Of a stretch of 50,845 nucleotides of DNA, positions 39,422 through 47,110 are shown piece by piece. Source of the DNA: an uncultured Polaribacter sp. (GTDB lineage Bacteria > Bacteroidota > Bacteroidia > Flavobacteriales > Flavobacteriaceae); assembly GCA_913020555.1 (NCBI GenBank), contig CAJWAC010000008.1, forward strand, positions 1 to 50,845. Reading direction: 5' to 3'. The notes beneath the pieces are model-generated. The model worked only from the letters and a program-made list of their open reading frames with translations, did not search any database and had not been told where the DNA came from. Position 1 is the first letter of the stretch; every line of letters starts with the position of its first letter. Made by a program: the position numbers and the translations under genes.

Positions 39422-40094
39422 CTTTTATTAAGTCAGGTCTAATTTGTTCTGTTCTTTTAAATGCTTGTTCACTTCTCCAATCTTCAATTTTAGGGAAGTT
39501 TCCAGATAGTAATATGTCTGGTACTTTCATTCCTTCGTAATTTGCAGGTCTTGTGTAAACAGGAGGAGATAATAAATTGTCTTGAAAGGAGTCTGTTAAG
39601 GCAGATTGCTCATCACCAATAACACCAGGAATTAAACGAACTACGGCATCAACCAAAACAGCTGCAGCCAATTCACCGCCTGTTAAAACATAATCTCCAA
39701 TAGAAATTTCTTTGGTAATGTATTTATCACGAATACGTTGATCAACGCCTTTGTAATGGCCAGTTAAGATTAAAATATTTTCTTTTAAAGATAATGTATT
39801 TGCAGTAGATTGGTTTAATGTTTTGGCATCTGGAGTCATGTATATAACTTCATCATAATTACGTTCAGATTGTAATTTACAAATACAATTTGCAATAGGT
39901 TCAATCATCATTACCATTCCTGCACCACCACCAAATTGTGTATCATCAATCTGTTTGTAGTTACCTAAACCATACTTACGTAAATCATGAATTATAATTT
40001 CTGCCAGACCTTTGTCTTTGGCACGTTTTATAATAGAGTGATTAAAAGGACTTTCTAATAAATTAGGTGCTACTGAAATAATATCTATTCGCAT
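39414..40094 (-). CDS. trmD: tRNA (guanine37-N1)-methyltransferase
   Basis: 226 residues with all TrmD marks: [21 protein letters not shown], the [15 protein letters not shown] motif, the knot with [13 protein letters not shown] and [15 protein letters not shown], and the C-terminal [11 protein letters not shown]. It methylates G37 of tRNAs next to the anticodon using SAM, and prevents frameshifting. An exact -7 box (minus strand TACATTTG, 40106-40099) ends four bases before the ATG, predicting a leaderless mRNA. Confidence 0.96.
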   Translation of the reverse strand: MRIDIISVAPNLLESPFNHSIIKRAKDKGLAEIIIHDLRKYGLGNYKQIDDTQFGGGAGMVMMIEPIANCICKLQSERNYDEVIYMTPDAKTLNQSTANTLSLKENILILTGHYKGVDQRIRDKYITKEISIGDYVLTGGELAAAVLVDAVVRLIPGVIGDEQSALTDSFQDNLLSPPVYTRPANYEGMKVPDILLSGNFPKIEDWRSEQAFKRTEQIRPDLIKDE

Positions 40095-40098
40095 TTTA

Positions 40099-40106
40099 CA
40101 AATGTA
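40099..40106 (-). promoter_or_regulatory. -7 box immediately before trmD
   Basis: TACATTTG on the minus strand, exact TAnnTTTG. Only four bases separate it from the ATG, so transcription should start at or next to the start codon. Confidence 0.45.
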
Positions 40107-40198
40107 TGTTTTGTGAGTGTAATCTTAAAATTAGGTGAAAGTATTTTTAAATTTTGATGCTATTTTATTTTACTAATTATATTTCAACATTTAAAAAA

Positions 40199-41302
40199 CT
40201 ACATCACAATATTATTTTTCCAAACATAAGGTTCAGGAATGTCTTCGTCATCAATTAATTGTCTAATATCTATTTCTATGCCTCTACTTAAATCAGTAAT
40301 TGGTACATCATTTGCTCCACCCTCAAAAGGGTTTTCTGTGTTTTCACCAATTTTTTCCATAGTATGAAAAACCCAAGCAAGTAAAGTACTAAAGGGTATA
40401 GAAAACCAAACAAAATGTTTAGCAATAAACTCTTGAGCTAAATGCCCCCAATTGGTTCTAGATTGATACACAGCGAGATCTTTAAGAATGTGTTTTCCAA
40501 GACTTTCAAAGCCTTCCATCATGCCAAAAGGAAGTAAGATTATAAAAATCCAAACAAAAATATAATTCAAGGTGGCGTATTGTCTTGGATAGGGAAAGTT
40601 TTTAATACGTTCAGATTTTCCCTGTAAAGTGTATAATTCTGTCAAAATCTTCATCATTTCCATATGCCTGAAATTTTCAATAAAACCAGTATTCATCAAT
40701 TCTTTTAATCTTTTTGATTGTTTTCCTAAAAGCTGTGAAGGTTTATTTCCTTTAGAGAAAATTTCTTTGTATTCTTCTTCTGTAATGTAAGGTTTTATGG
40801 CTTCTCTAATCTCAATTTTATCTTCGAGTACTAAATAATAATTTTCTCTGAATTCCGCATTTTGTTTATTCTTTTTGAGATGTGTTTCCCAAGTTTTATC
40901 GGCTCTCATTTGATAACGTAAAGCCGTTAACCATGCAATGTGTCTGTGCACCAATTCTTTTTTTACCTCTTGCAGCTCTTCAATAGAAATTGACTTTTTA
41001 ATATGCGTGGTGTCAATAAAATCTTTTACCATAATGGTCCAAGATCTTGATGTATTTACAATGCCACCCCAAATTTTTCGAGCTTCCCAAAGTCTATCAT
41101 ATGAAGCATTATTTTTAAAACTGATAATAAATGAAATAGCAGTTCCTAAAACACCTAAAGGCAACCAAGGTACATGCAGCCATTTTAACCCAACAATATC
41201 AAATAAAATTACAGGTATTGTGCCAATTAAAATAAATAGAAATGTTTCTCTTCTAGTCCATTTAAGTAATCCTTTAATTGGAAAAATTCTTTTTGTATAC
41301 AT
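40199..41302 (-). CDS. Bestrophin-family (UPF0187) channel
   Basis: 367 residues. Two N-terminal membrane helices (FLFILIGTIPVILFDIVGL and a second segment), then the family marks ISFIISFKNNASYDRLWEARKIWGGIVNTSRSW and, later, two more helices and PFEGGANDVPITDLSRGIEIDIRQLIDD. Bacterial bestrophin-like proteins form pentameric ion channels in the inner membrane; the ion (chloride, sodium or other) is not defined by sequence. It diverges from the M14 gene through a compact mirror-symmetric promoter region. Confidence 0.88.
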   Translation of the reverse strand: MYTKRIFPIKGLLKWTRRETFLFILIGTIPVILFDIVGLKWLHVPWLPLGVLGTAISFIISFKNNASYDRLWEARKIWGGIVNTSRSWTIMVKDFIDTTHIKKSISIEELQEVKKELVHRHIAWLTALRYQMRADKTWETHLKKNKQNAEFRENYYLVLEDKIEIREAIKPYITEEEYKEIFSKGNKPSQLLGKQSKRLKELMNTGFIENFRHMEMMKILTELYTLQGKSERIKNFPYPRQYATLNYIFVWIFIILLPFGMMEGFESLGKHILKDLAVYQSRTNWGHLAQEFIAKHFVWFSIPFSTLLAWVFHTMEKIGENTENPFEGGANDVPITDLSRGIEIDIRQLIDDEDIPEPYVWKNNIVM

Positions 41303-41322
41303 ATTATATGATGTTAAAATAT

Positions 41323-41353
41323 CAAATATAAGCTTTTTGAATTCTTATATTTG
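41323..41353. promoter_or_regulatory. Divergent promoter inside a perfect 10-bp inverted repeat
   Basis: CAAATATAAG (41323-41332) and CTTATATTTG (41344-41353) are perfect inverted arms around an 11-base centre. Each arm carries an exact TATATTTG -7 box pointing outward: 41346-41353 for the M14 gene, 41330-41323 for the bestrophin. Both lie 20-21 bases from their start codons, which also supports ATG 41375 for the M14 gene. Confidence 0.5.
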
Positions 41354-41374
41354 TTGATAAATAATTTTTATAAA

Positions 41375-43864
41375 ATGAAAAAAATATTCTTGTTATTCTT
41401 GTTGAGTTCACTTTCTGTGGCAGCTCAAAAAATAGATTTGTCTTATTATTTACCTGAAACAACCACTTATAATTCAGATATACCAACTCCAAAATCTGTA
41501 ATTGGTCACGAAGTGGGTGAGTGGCATATTACGCACGACAAATTGGTTGCATATATGAAAGTTTTGGCAGCTTCTTCAGATAGAATTTCAATTGAAAGTA
41601 GAGGAGAAACTTATGAAAATAGACCTTTGGTATTGTTAACAATTACATCACCAGAAAATCATAAAAATATTGATAATATTAGGAAAAATCATATTGAAGC
41701 TACAAATAATAATTCTGTTGATGTTTCTAAAAACCCAATAGTAGTTTACCAAGGGTTTTCAATTCATGGAAATGAACCAAGTGGCTCTAATGCTGCATTA
41801 GCAGTAGCTTATTATTTGGCTGCGGCGCAAGATATTGATGATTTATTAAGCAATACTGTTATTCTTTTTGATCCTTCTATGAACCCTGACGGATTGCAAC
41901 GATTTGCATATTGGGCAAACACAAATAAAAGTAAAAACATAAATCCAGACCCAAATGACAGAGAGTATTCTGAGATTTGGCCAAGAGGAAGAACCAATCA
42001 TTATCAGTTTGATATGAATCGTGATTGGTTACCTGTTCAATTACCTGAGAGCACAGCGCGAATTGCAAGTTTTCATAAATGGTTGCCAAATATTGTAACA
42101 GATCATCACGAAATGGGAAGTAATTCAAGTTTCTTTTTTCAGCCAGGGATTCCAAGTAGAACCAACCCATTAACTCCTCAGATGAATCAAGATTTAACAA
42201 AAGAAATAGCAACATATCACGCAAAAGCTTTAGATAAAATTGGTTCTACGTATTACTCAGAAGAGAGTTTTGATGATTTTTACTACGGTAAAGGTTCTAC
42301 GTTTCCAGATATTAACGGTAGTATTGGAATTTTGTTTGAACAAGGAAGTTCTAGAGGACATGCGCAAGAAACAGAAAACGGAGTTTTAACATTTCCTTTT
42401 ACCATTAGAAATCAGTTTACAGCGGCTTTATCAACCTTAGAAGCTGCAAAAAATATGCGTGTAAAAATTTTAAAGTATCAGCAAGATTTTTATAAAGAAT
42501 CTAGAAGTACAGGGACTAATAAAACTATTGTTTTTGGGGATGCAAAAGATGCTGCAAAAAGTTATCATTTAGCGGAAGTAATGCAAAAACATAAAATTAA
42601 AATTCATGAATTAAAGTCTGATTTTTCTCAAAATGGTAAAGAATTCAAAAAAGGATACAGTTATGTTGTGCCTATGAATCAGAAAAACCAACGTTTGGTA
42701 AAAGCGATGTTTGATGTTAGAACAAAGTTTAAAGATAGCTTATTTTATGATGTTTCTGCTTGGACTTTCAACCATGCTTTTGGAGTCGATTATGCAGACA
42801 ATATTTCACTTTCTAAAGCTGGTGAAGAAATTACAGCACTAAAAATGAAGAAAGGAGCAGTTTCTTTTAAGAGTAATTATGGGTATTTAATGCCTTGGAA
42901 TGAATTTTATACACCAAAAGCATTAAATACAATTTTGCAAAAAGGAATTCGTGCAAAAGTAGCAATGAAAAATTTTAAAAATGATGGGAATGCCTACGAG
43001 TATGGAACTATTTTTATTCCTGTTCAGAATCAGAAATTAAATGTTGAAGAATTGTATCAATTTTTAAATACTGTTGCCAATGACAGCCACCTTAAAATAA
43101 ATGGGGTTTATACTGGTTTGAATGATGGAATTGATTTAGGATCTAATAATTTTAGAGCAATTACGAGACCTAAAGTCGCAATGATTGTAGGCGATGGTGT
43201 TGCAGGAAACGATTCTGGAGAAATTTGGCATTTATTTGATCAACGTTTTGATATGCATATTACACGTTTAGATACAAGAAATTTATCAAGAATTGATATT
43301 GCTAAATATACACATATTGTTATTCCAAGTAGCAGATTAGAAAAAAGTGCTGTAGAAAAAATTAAAGCGTGGGTTCGCAATGGTGGGATTGTAGTTGGTT
43401 ATAAAAATACTGCAAAATGGTTAAGTAGTAATAAAATGATTAGCTTGAATTTTGAAAGTCCAAAAAGAGACTCTGTTAAAAATGTTTCTTTTGAAAGTAG
43501 ATCTTTAAAATCTGGAGCTCAAGTTATTGGTGGAGCTATTTTTCAAGCAAATATTGATCGTTCTCACCCAGTAAATTTTGGGTATAAAAATGATAAAATT
43601 GCGTTATTTAGAAATTCTACAACGTTTATAAAAGCAGATAAAGACAGTTATAATAATCCTATTCAATATACGGCCAATCCTTTATTGAGTGGTTATATTT
43701 CAAAAGAAAATGCAAAAGTGATTCAAAATACAGTTCCTTTTAAAGTACAGCGTTTTGGTAGAGGTAAAGTAGCTGTTTTTACAGACAATACAAATTTTAG
43801 AGCTTTTTGGTTTGGAACTAATAAGTTACTAATGAACACTATTTTCTTTGGGGATAAAATGTAG
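41375..43864 (+). CDS. Secreted M14-family zinc carboxypeptidase
   Basis: 829 residues with a signal peptide (LSSLSVAAQK). The M14 catalytic domain covers ~40-370, with zinc ligands H131 and E134 in HGNEPSG and a His of DHHEMG (H244/H245), and the catalytic Glu probably E322 in LFEQGSS. The C-terminal half (~370-829) holds a beta-rich region and a GATase1-like Rossmann segment (PKVAMIVGDGVAGNDSGEIWHLF) that lacks an obvious catalytic Cys. It is a periplasmic or outer-membrane-exported metallopeptidase that trims C-terminal residues from peptides. An upstream in-frame Met (41351) lies within the -7 box, so I start at 41375, where the signal peptide begins. Confidence 0.88.
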   Translation: MKKIFLLFLLSSLSVAAQKIDLSYYLPETTTYNSDIPTPKSVIGHEVGEWHITHDKLVAYMKVLAASSDRISIESRGETYENRPLVLLTITSPENHKNIDNIRKNHIEATNNNSVDVSKNPIVVYQGFSIHGNEPSGSNAALAVAYYLAAAQDIDDLLSNTVILFDPSMNPDGLQRFAYWANTNKSKNINPDPNDREYSEIWPRGRTNHYQFDMNRDWLPVQLPESTARIASFHKWLPNIVTDHHEMGSNSSFFFQPGIPSRTNPLTPQMNQDLTKEIATYHAKALDKIGSTYYSEESFDDFYYGKGSTFPDINGSIGILFEQGSSRGHAQETENGVLTFPFTIRNQFTAALSTLEAAKNMRVKILKYQQDFYKESRSTGTNKTIVFGDAKDAAKSYHLAEVMQKHKIKIHELKSDFSQNGKEFKKGYSYVVPMNQKNQRLVKAMFDVRTKFKDSLFYDVSAWTFNHAFGVDYADNISLSKAGEEITALKMKKGAVSFKSNYGYLMPWNEFYTPKALNTILQKGIRAKVAMKNFKNDGNAYEYGTIFIPVQNQKLNVEELYQFLNTVANDSHLKINGVYTGLNDGIDLGSNNFRAITRPKVAMIVGDGVAGNDSGEIWHLFDQRFDMHITRLDTRNLSRIDIAKYTHIVIPSSRLEKSAVEKIKAWVRNGGIVVGYKNTAKWLSSNKMISLNFESPKRDSVKNVSFESRSLKSGAQVIGGAIFQANIDRSHPVNFGYKNDKIALFRNSTTFIKADKDSYNNPIQYTANPLLSGYISKENAKVIQNTVPFKVQRFGRGKVAVFTDNTNFRAFWFGTNKLLMNTIFFGDKM

Positions 43865-43903
43865 ATTATATTTTAGACAATAACGCGCAGTATGTTTTGG
43901 TAT

Positions 43904-43940
43904 AAAATTGGCATAAATTTAAAATCTATGCCAATTTTTT
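43904..43940 (+). terminator. Terminator after the M14 peptidase gene
   Basis: AAAATTGGCATA (43904-43915) pairs perfectly with TATGCCAATTTT (43927-43938) and is followed by more T. It sits 39 bases after the stop. Confidence 0.85.
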
Positions 43941-43994
43941 ATGTAACAAAATCAGTATTTATGCGTCTTATTTGTGTAACCAATTCAATTATAT

Positions 43995-44153
43995 ATGAGT
44001 TTTTTTAGAGTTTTATTTGCTATCATCTTTCCTCCACTTTCAGTGATAGACAAAGGTTGTGGTTCTTTCTTTATTATTTTTTTATTAACACTTTGTGGCT
44101 GGATTCCTGGAGTTATAGGAGCGTTGGTAATTTTGAATAATCCTAAAAGTTAG
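43995..44153 (+). CDS. Pmp3/YqaE-type small membrane protein
   Basis: A 52-residue frame (MSFFRVLFAIIFPPLSVIDKG...). It shows the Pmp3/UPF0057 pattern: a first helix with FPPLSV, a short GCGS turn, then a second helix with LTLCGWIPGVIGALVIL. These are two-helix inner-membrane proteolipids tied to salt, cold or membrane-potential stress. The gene lies between the M14 terminator and the convergent CsaA-like gene, and is not part of an operon. Confidence 0.8.
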   Translation: MSFFRVLFAIIFPPLSVIDKGCGSFFIIFLLTLCGWIPGVIGALVILNNPKS

Positions 44154-44274
44154 TTTTAGAATTTAAAACTGTTTACTCTATTTTACGGTATTTGAAATAG
44201 TAAATTTGTTCTCATCAAAGAAATTTAAAATTAATCATCTTCATTGTAAAGACTTGTTTTCAATAAGGTATTAT

Positions 44275-44613
44275 TTATGAAACTTGTTCTCCGTTTTTGA
44301 CAGTTTTTGAAGCCTGTAATAAAACTACATTTCCATCAGAATTGTAAATGCCTAACACTAAAACTTCACTCATAAAATTAGCGATTTGTCTTGGTTTAAA
44401 ATTAATAATTGCTGAAACTTGCTTGTTCAATAACTCTTCTTTACTGTATAAATCTGTAATTTGCGCACTTGATTTTTTTATACCTAAATCTCCAAAATCA
44501 ATTTTTAATTGATAGGCAGGTTTTCTTGCTTTTGAGAAGTCATTAACCTCAATAATAGTTCCTATTCTTAGATCTACTTTTAAAAAGTCTTCAAAAGTTA
44601 TTTCTTCTTTCAC
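44275..44613 (-). CDS. CsaA/YgjH-like tRNA-binding domain protein
   Basis: 112 residues forming a single tRNA-binding OB fold, as in CsaA and the C-terminus of bacterial MetRS: FEDFLKVDLRIGTIIEVNDFSKARKPAYQLKIDFGD and later FKPRQIANFMSEVLVLG. CsaA binds tRNA and has chaperone-like activity in Bacillus. Cytosolic. It starts 27 bases after the Mpo1-like gene, so they probably share a transcript. Confidence 0.88.
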   Translation of the reverse strand: MKEEITFEDFLKVDLRIGTIIEVNDFSKARKPAYQLKIDFGDLGIKKSSAQITDLYSKEELLNKQVSAIINFKPRQIANFMSEVLVLGIYNSDGNVVLLQASKTVKNGEQVS

Positions 44614-44640
44614 AGTTTTAAAATTGAATGAGTATATAAA

Positions 44641-45099
44641 TTATTTTCTTAGTTTTTCAATTACCCAAAGAGGTCCAATTAATAAAAATTCTAAATCTTT
44701 TAAGAATGATGGTTTTGCACCTTCTATTTTATGACCATAAAACTGACCAATCCAAGCCAAAACAAAAATAATTATGGAAACATAGAAAAGGTTGAGGTTG
44801 TTGCCAATCCAAAAATTACCAAGAATACAAAGTAACATTACAAAAAGCATTTCTGTAAAATACCTAAAACCCAAACGCAAGTAAAAAAACGAAATAATTA
44901 CACCAATAATTACTGCCCAATTTTCTAAAATAGGATTTTGTAAACCAAAAGTGTTTTCTAATAAAGTTGTAGGAATACTCATTAATAAACCAATTACACT
45001 AAAAAATATTAAGGGTACACAAATGTAATGTATGGCTTGATTGGTTTCATTTTGATGGCTTACTGCATATTCATCAAAATATTCTTGAGCAGTTTTCAT
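44641..45099 (-). CDS. Mpo1-like (DUF962) membrane protein
   Basis: 152 residues, about four membrane helices. The N-terminal AQEYFDEYAVSHQNETNQAIHYICVPLIFFSVIG matches DUF962/Mpo1, with family His in SHQN and IHYI. A later QFYGHKIEGAKPSF carries the conserved GH..EG..P. Yeast Mpo1 is an iron-dependent dioxygenase that shortens 2-hydroxy fatty acids by one carbon; the His residues needed are present. The bacterial role is likely lipid-related but unproven. It leads a two-gene unit with the tRNA-binding protein. Confidence 0.82.
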   Translation of the reverse strand: MKTAQEYFDEYAVSHQNETNQAIHYICVPLIFFSVIGLLMSIPTTLLENTFGLQNPILENWAVIIGVIISFFYLRLGFRYFTEMLFVMLLCILGNFWIGNNLNLFYVSIIIFVLAWIGQFYGHKIEGAKPSFLKDLEFLLIGPLWVIEKLRK

Positions 45100-45410
45100 T
45101 ATCTTTTAATTTTGAATTTTAAAGATAATATATTTTTAAGTAAAACTTGAAAAGAGATAATGTTCTTTATTTTTAGCTTTTACAAAGTTTCAATTGCTTA
45201 TAATGATGTTGACAATCCTAAGTAATTTTAAACTTACTTGTTTAATTGTTCATCAGTCTTCCCTACAATGAAATTCTATCTGATTACCTGATAGTTTTTT
45301 ACAGAAACCTTTCAATATCAGAAGTTCAATTTTGAATATTTATTTTAGTGATGTTTTTAGGGAAATCAACTAGATCAATTGGGTGTTTTAGTATTTATAA
45401 TGTCACTTTA
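45100..45410. other. Gene-free region before the TPR lipoprotein end
   Basis: About 310 bases with no convincing frame. A 6-bp AAGTAA/TTACTT inverted repeat near 45220-45240 and a weak CTATC/GATAG hairpin followed by six T (~45277-45301) are the only structure I see. No RNA gene recognised. Confidence 0.4.
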
Positions 45411-46088
45411 CTATTTAGTTACTTTCTTCATAAATTGTTTTGAACTTCTATTTTCAGGATTTATCGCTAAAGATTTTTTAAAATTTAACAAAGCATTTAT
45501 AGTGTCCTTTTTTAAATAATAAGCTTCACCTAAACTGTTAAAAACACTTGAACTTCTTGGATATAATTTAGCGTTTATTTTAAAGATTTCTAAAGCTGAA
45601 TTCAAATCATCTTTTCTTATAAAATCGTAACCTAATCTATTAATACTCCATTCTCTAATAGCCGGGTCTAAGGAATCTTCTTGCTGAATCTTTTTAAAGG
45701 CGACTAAAGCTTTATCAAACTCCTTATCTATGAAATATTCAGAAGCTATTTTTTCATCAAACTCCATTTTTTTGAAGTTGTATTTTATGCCTTTATGCTC
45801 TGTTTTTTCAGCCAATTCAATGTGCATCTTAGGTTTACTTACAAAAAGTATTTTTTCATTTAGTTCTTTCATATAAAAAGCACTGTCATTTATTTTTAAC
45901 AGTTCTATATCGTCGTTTCCACGCCATTTTGCATGCATTTCAGCATTTTCAAAATATATTTCTAAAACCTCGTTTACATTAAATAGATATCGTCCAGAAG
46001 TAGCTTTAATAAAGGTTTCTGAGTTTTTTGTTGATGTGCAACTGGTAACTATTGTAATTAGAAATAAAGGGTACAAAAGTTTTTTCAT
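45411..46088 (-). CDS. TPR-containing lipoprotein
   Basis: 225 residues with a lipoprotein signal (ITIVTSC, Cys ~17). The N-terminal half (~30-110) is a small beta-rich domain with no family I recognise (RYLFNVNEVLEIYFENAEMHAKWRG). The C-terminal half (~115-215) has three tetratricopeptide-like units, the last one clear (SSVFNSLGEAYYLKKDTINALLNFKKSLAINPEN). TPRs bind peptides or partner proteins. Many flavobacterial beta-lactamase-related and peptidase proteins end in a similar ruler-plus-TPR arrangement, so this may be a detached version. It is transcribed alone. Confidence 0.65.
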   Translation of the reverse strand: MKKLLYPLFLITIVTSCTSTKNSETFIKATSGRYLFNVNEVLEIYFENAEMHAKWRGNDDIELLKINDSAFYMKELNEKILFVSKPKMHIELAEKTEHKGIKYNFKKMEFDEKIASEYFIDKEFDKALVAFKKIQQEDSLDPAIREWSINRLGYDFIRKDDLNSALEIFKINAKLYPRSSSVFNSLGEAYYLKKDTINALLNFKKSLAINPENRSSKQFMKKVTK

Positions 46089-46276
46089 AGTAGTTTGATT
46101 AAAATTGATTCTCTATTTTAGACGACTAACTTAACTCTTTTGTTACATTTTTTTATCTCTAATTAAACTATTTTGATCTTTTTAAACAAATAAGAAATTA
46201 AATTACAGGTATAATAAATAACATTATTAGTATTGCAATAGATAAATATAATCTTTAATAAGTTGTATTTTTAAGT

Positions 46277-47050
46277 TTACTTGATCAGTTTTTTTAAACT
46301 CTCTAATTCAACACCAAGATTTCTAAACATTTCAATAATACTACTTAATTTTAATTCGTGTTCTTCATATTCTTGAGTATTTATGCTACATGTAAATTTC
46401 CATAATTCTAAAACTTGGGCTACAGGAATTTCGTATTCTTCGTAAGATGAATTGTCTGGTTTTAATAAAAAGGATTGGTTTTTTTTAACTTGATTATATA
46501 TTCGTTTATAAGTCATTCCATCGTTCTTAGTTACAATAATATAAGAAGAACCACTTTTTACATTTTTAATGTCTTCTACAAATTCTGCAACTACATACGA
46601 ACCATCTTTCATAGGTAACATAGAATCTCCTTTTATAGGAAATGCTCTGTGTTTTCCAGTAGGTAAAAATGGGAGTTTTATTTTTTCAAGTTGTTCAATA
46701 TATTCAGGATCATCGTATCCTAATAAATAACCTGCAGACGCTTTGGCTGGAACAATTTCAATCAAATTTTCATTATCGTTATCTACTGTTATTGGAAATA
46801 AGACTCTTTTATTACCTACTTCTATAAATGAAACGTCACTGGCTTTGGTTAAATCATTTTTGATAATAATATCAATAGGGATTTTAAAATATTCAGAAAA
46901 TGAAATTAAAAATTCAATTGTTGGCGAAGATCTGTTCTCTTCATAGGAACTTATTCTGGACCTTGTTACACACAATTCTTCTGCTAAATTTTCTTGGGTT
47001 AGTTTTTTTAAAGCTCTTAAATGTTTGATGTTTTTTGCTAAAATCCTCAT
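46277..47050 (-). CDS. LexA-like XRE/S24 self-cleaving repressor
   Basis: 257 residues. An HTH_3 (XRE) domain at ~6-62 (LRALKKLTQENLAEELCVTRSRISSYEENRSSP) is joined to an S24/LexA-type autoprotease. The likely cleavage bond is A106-G107 in KASAGY. The Ser/Lys pair is S143 in KGDSMLP and K182 in MTYKRI. All are intact, so it should self-cleave when RecA is activated. It is not classical LexA (whose HTH is winged) but the flavobacterial equivalent or a phage-type repressor. It is divergent from the Y-family polymerase, with 52 bases between them and a perfect palindrome over the polymerase start. A short coiled coil ends the protein (~235-257). Confidence 0.88.
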   Translation of the reverse strand: MRILAKNIKHLRALKKLTQENLAEELCVTRSRISSYEENRSSPTIEFLISFSEYFKIPIDIIIKNDLTKASDVSFIEVGNKRVLFPITVDNDNENLIEIVPAKASAGYLLGYDDPEYIEQLEKIKLPFLPTGKHRAFPIKGDSMLPMKDGSYVVAEFVEDIKNVKSGSSYIIVTKNDGMTYKRIYNQVKKNQSFLLKPDNSSYEEYEIPVAQVLELWKFTCSINTQEYEEHELKLSSIIEMFRNLGVELESLKKLIK

Positions 47051-47070
47051 AATGCTACAATATTGAGCAA

Positions 47071-47078
47071 CAAATGTA
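47071..47078 (-). promoter_or_regulatory. -7 box of the LexA-like gene
   Basis: TACATTTG on the minus strand, exact TAnnTTTG, 20 bases before the start codon. Confidence 0.45.
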
Positions 47079-47090
47079 TGAATATGTAGC

Positions 47091-47110
47091 TAATTTTGCA
47101 CTATGCAAAA
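47091..47110 (+). promoter_or_regulatory. -7 box and candidate repressor operator at the polymerase start
   Basis: TAATTTTG (47091-47098) is an exact -7 box ending four bases before the ATG (47103). Overlapping it, TTTTGCA (47094-47100) and TGCAAAA (47104-47110) form a perfect 7-bp inverted repeat with spacer CTA, covering both promoter and start codon. This is where a LexA-like repressor would block transcription. Confidence 0.55.

Noticed and set aside
40938..41357. 139-residue plus-strand frame opposite the bestrophin gene
   Set aside because: Shadow of the bestrophin coding strand, running into the divergent promoter.
41351..41374. Upstream Met for the M14 gene
   Set aside because: It lies within the -7 box TATATTTG and before the signal peptide; 41375 fits better.
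45277..45301. Terminator-like CTATC/GATAG hairpin with T6
   Set aside because: Only five base pairs and no adjacent gene end in that direction that needs it.
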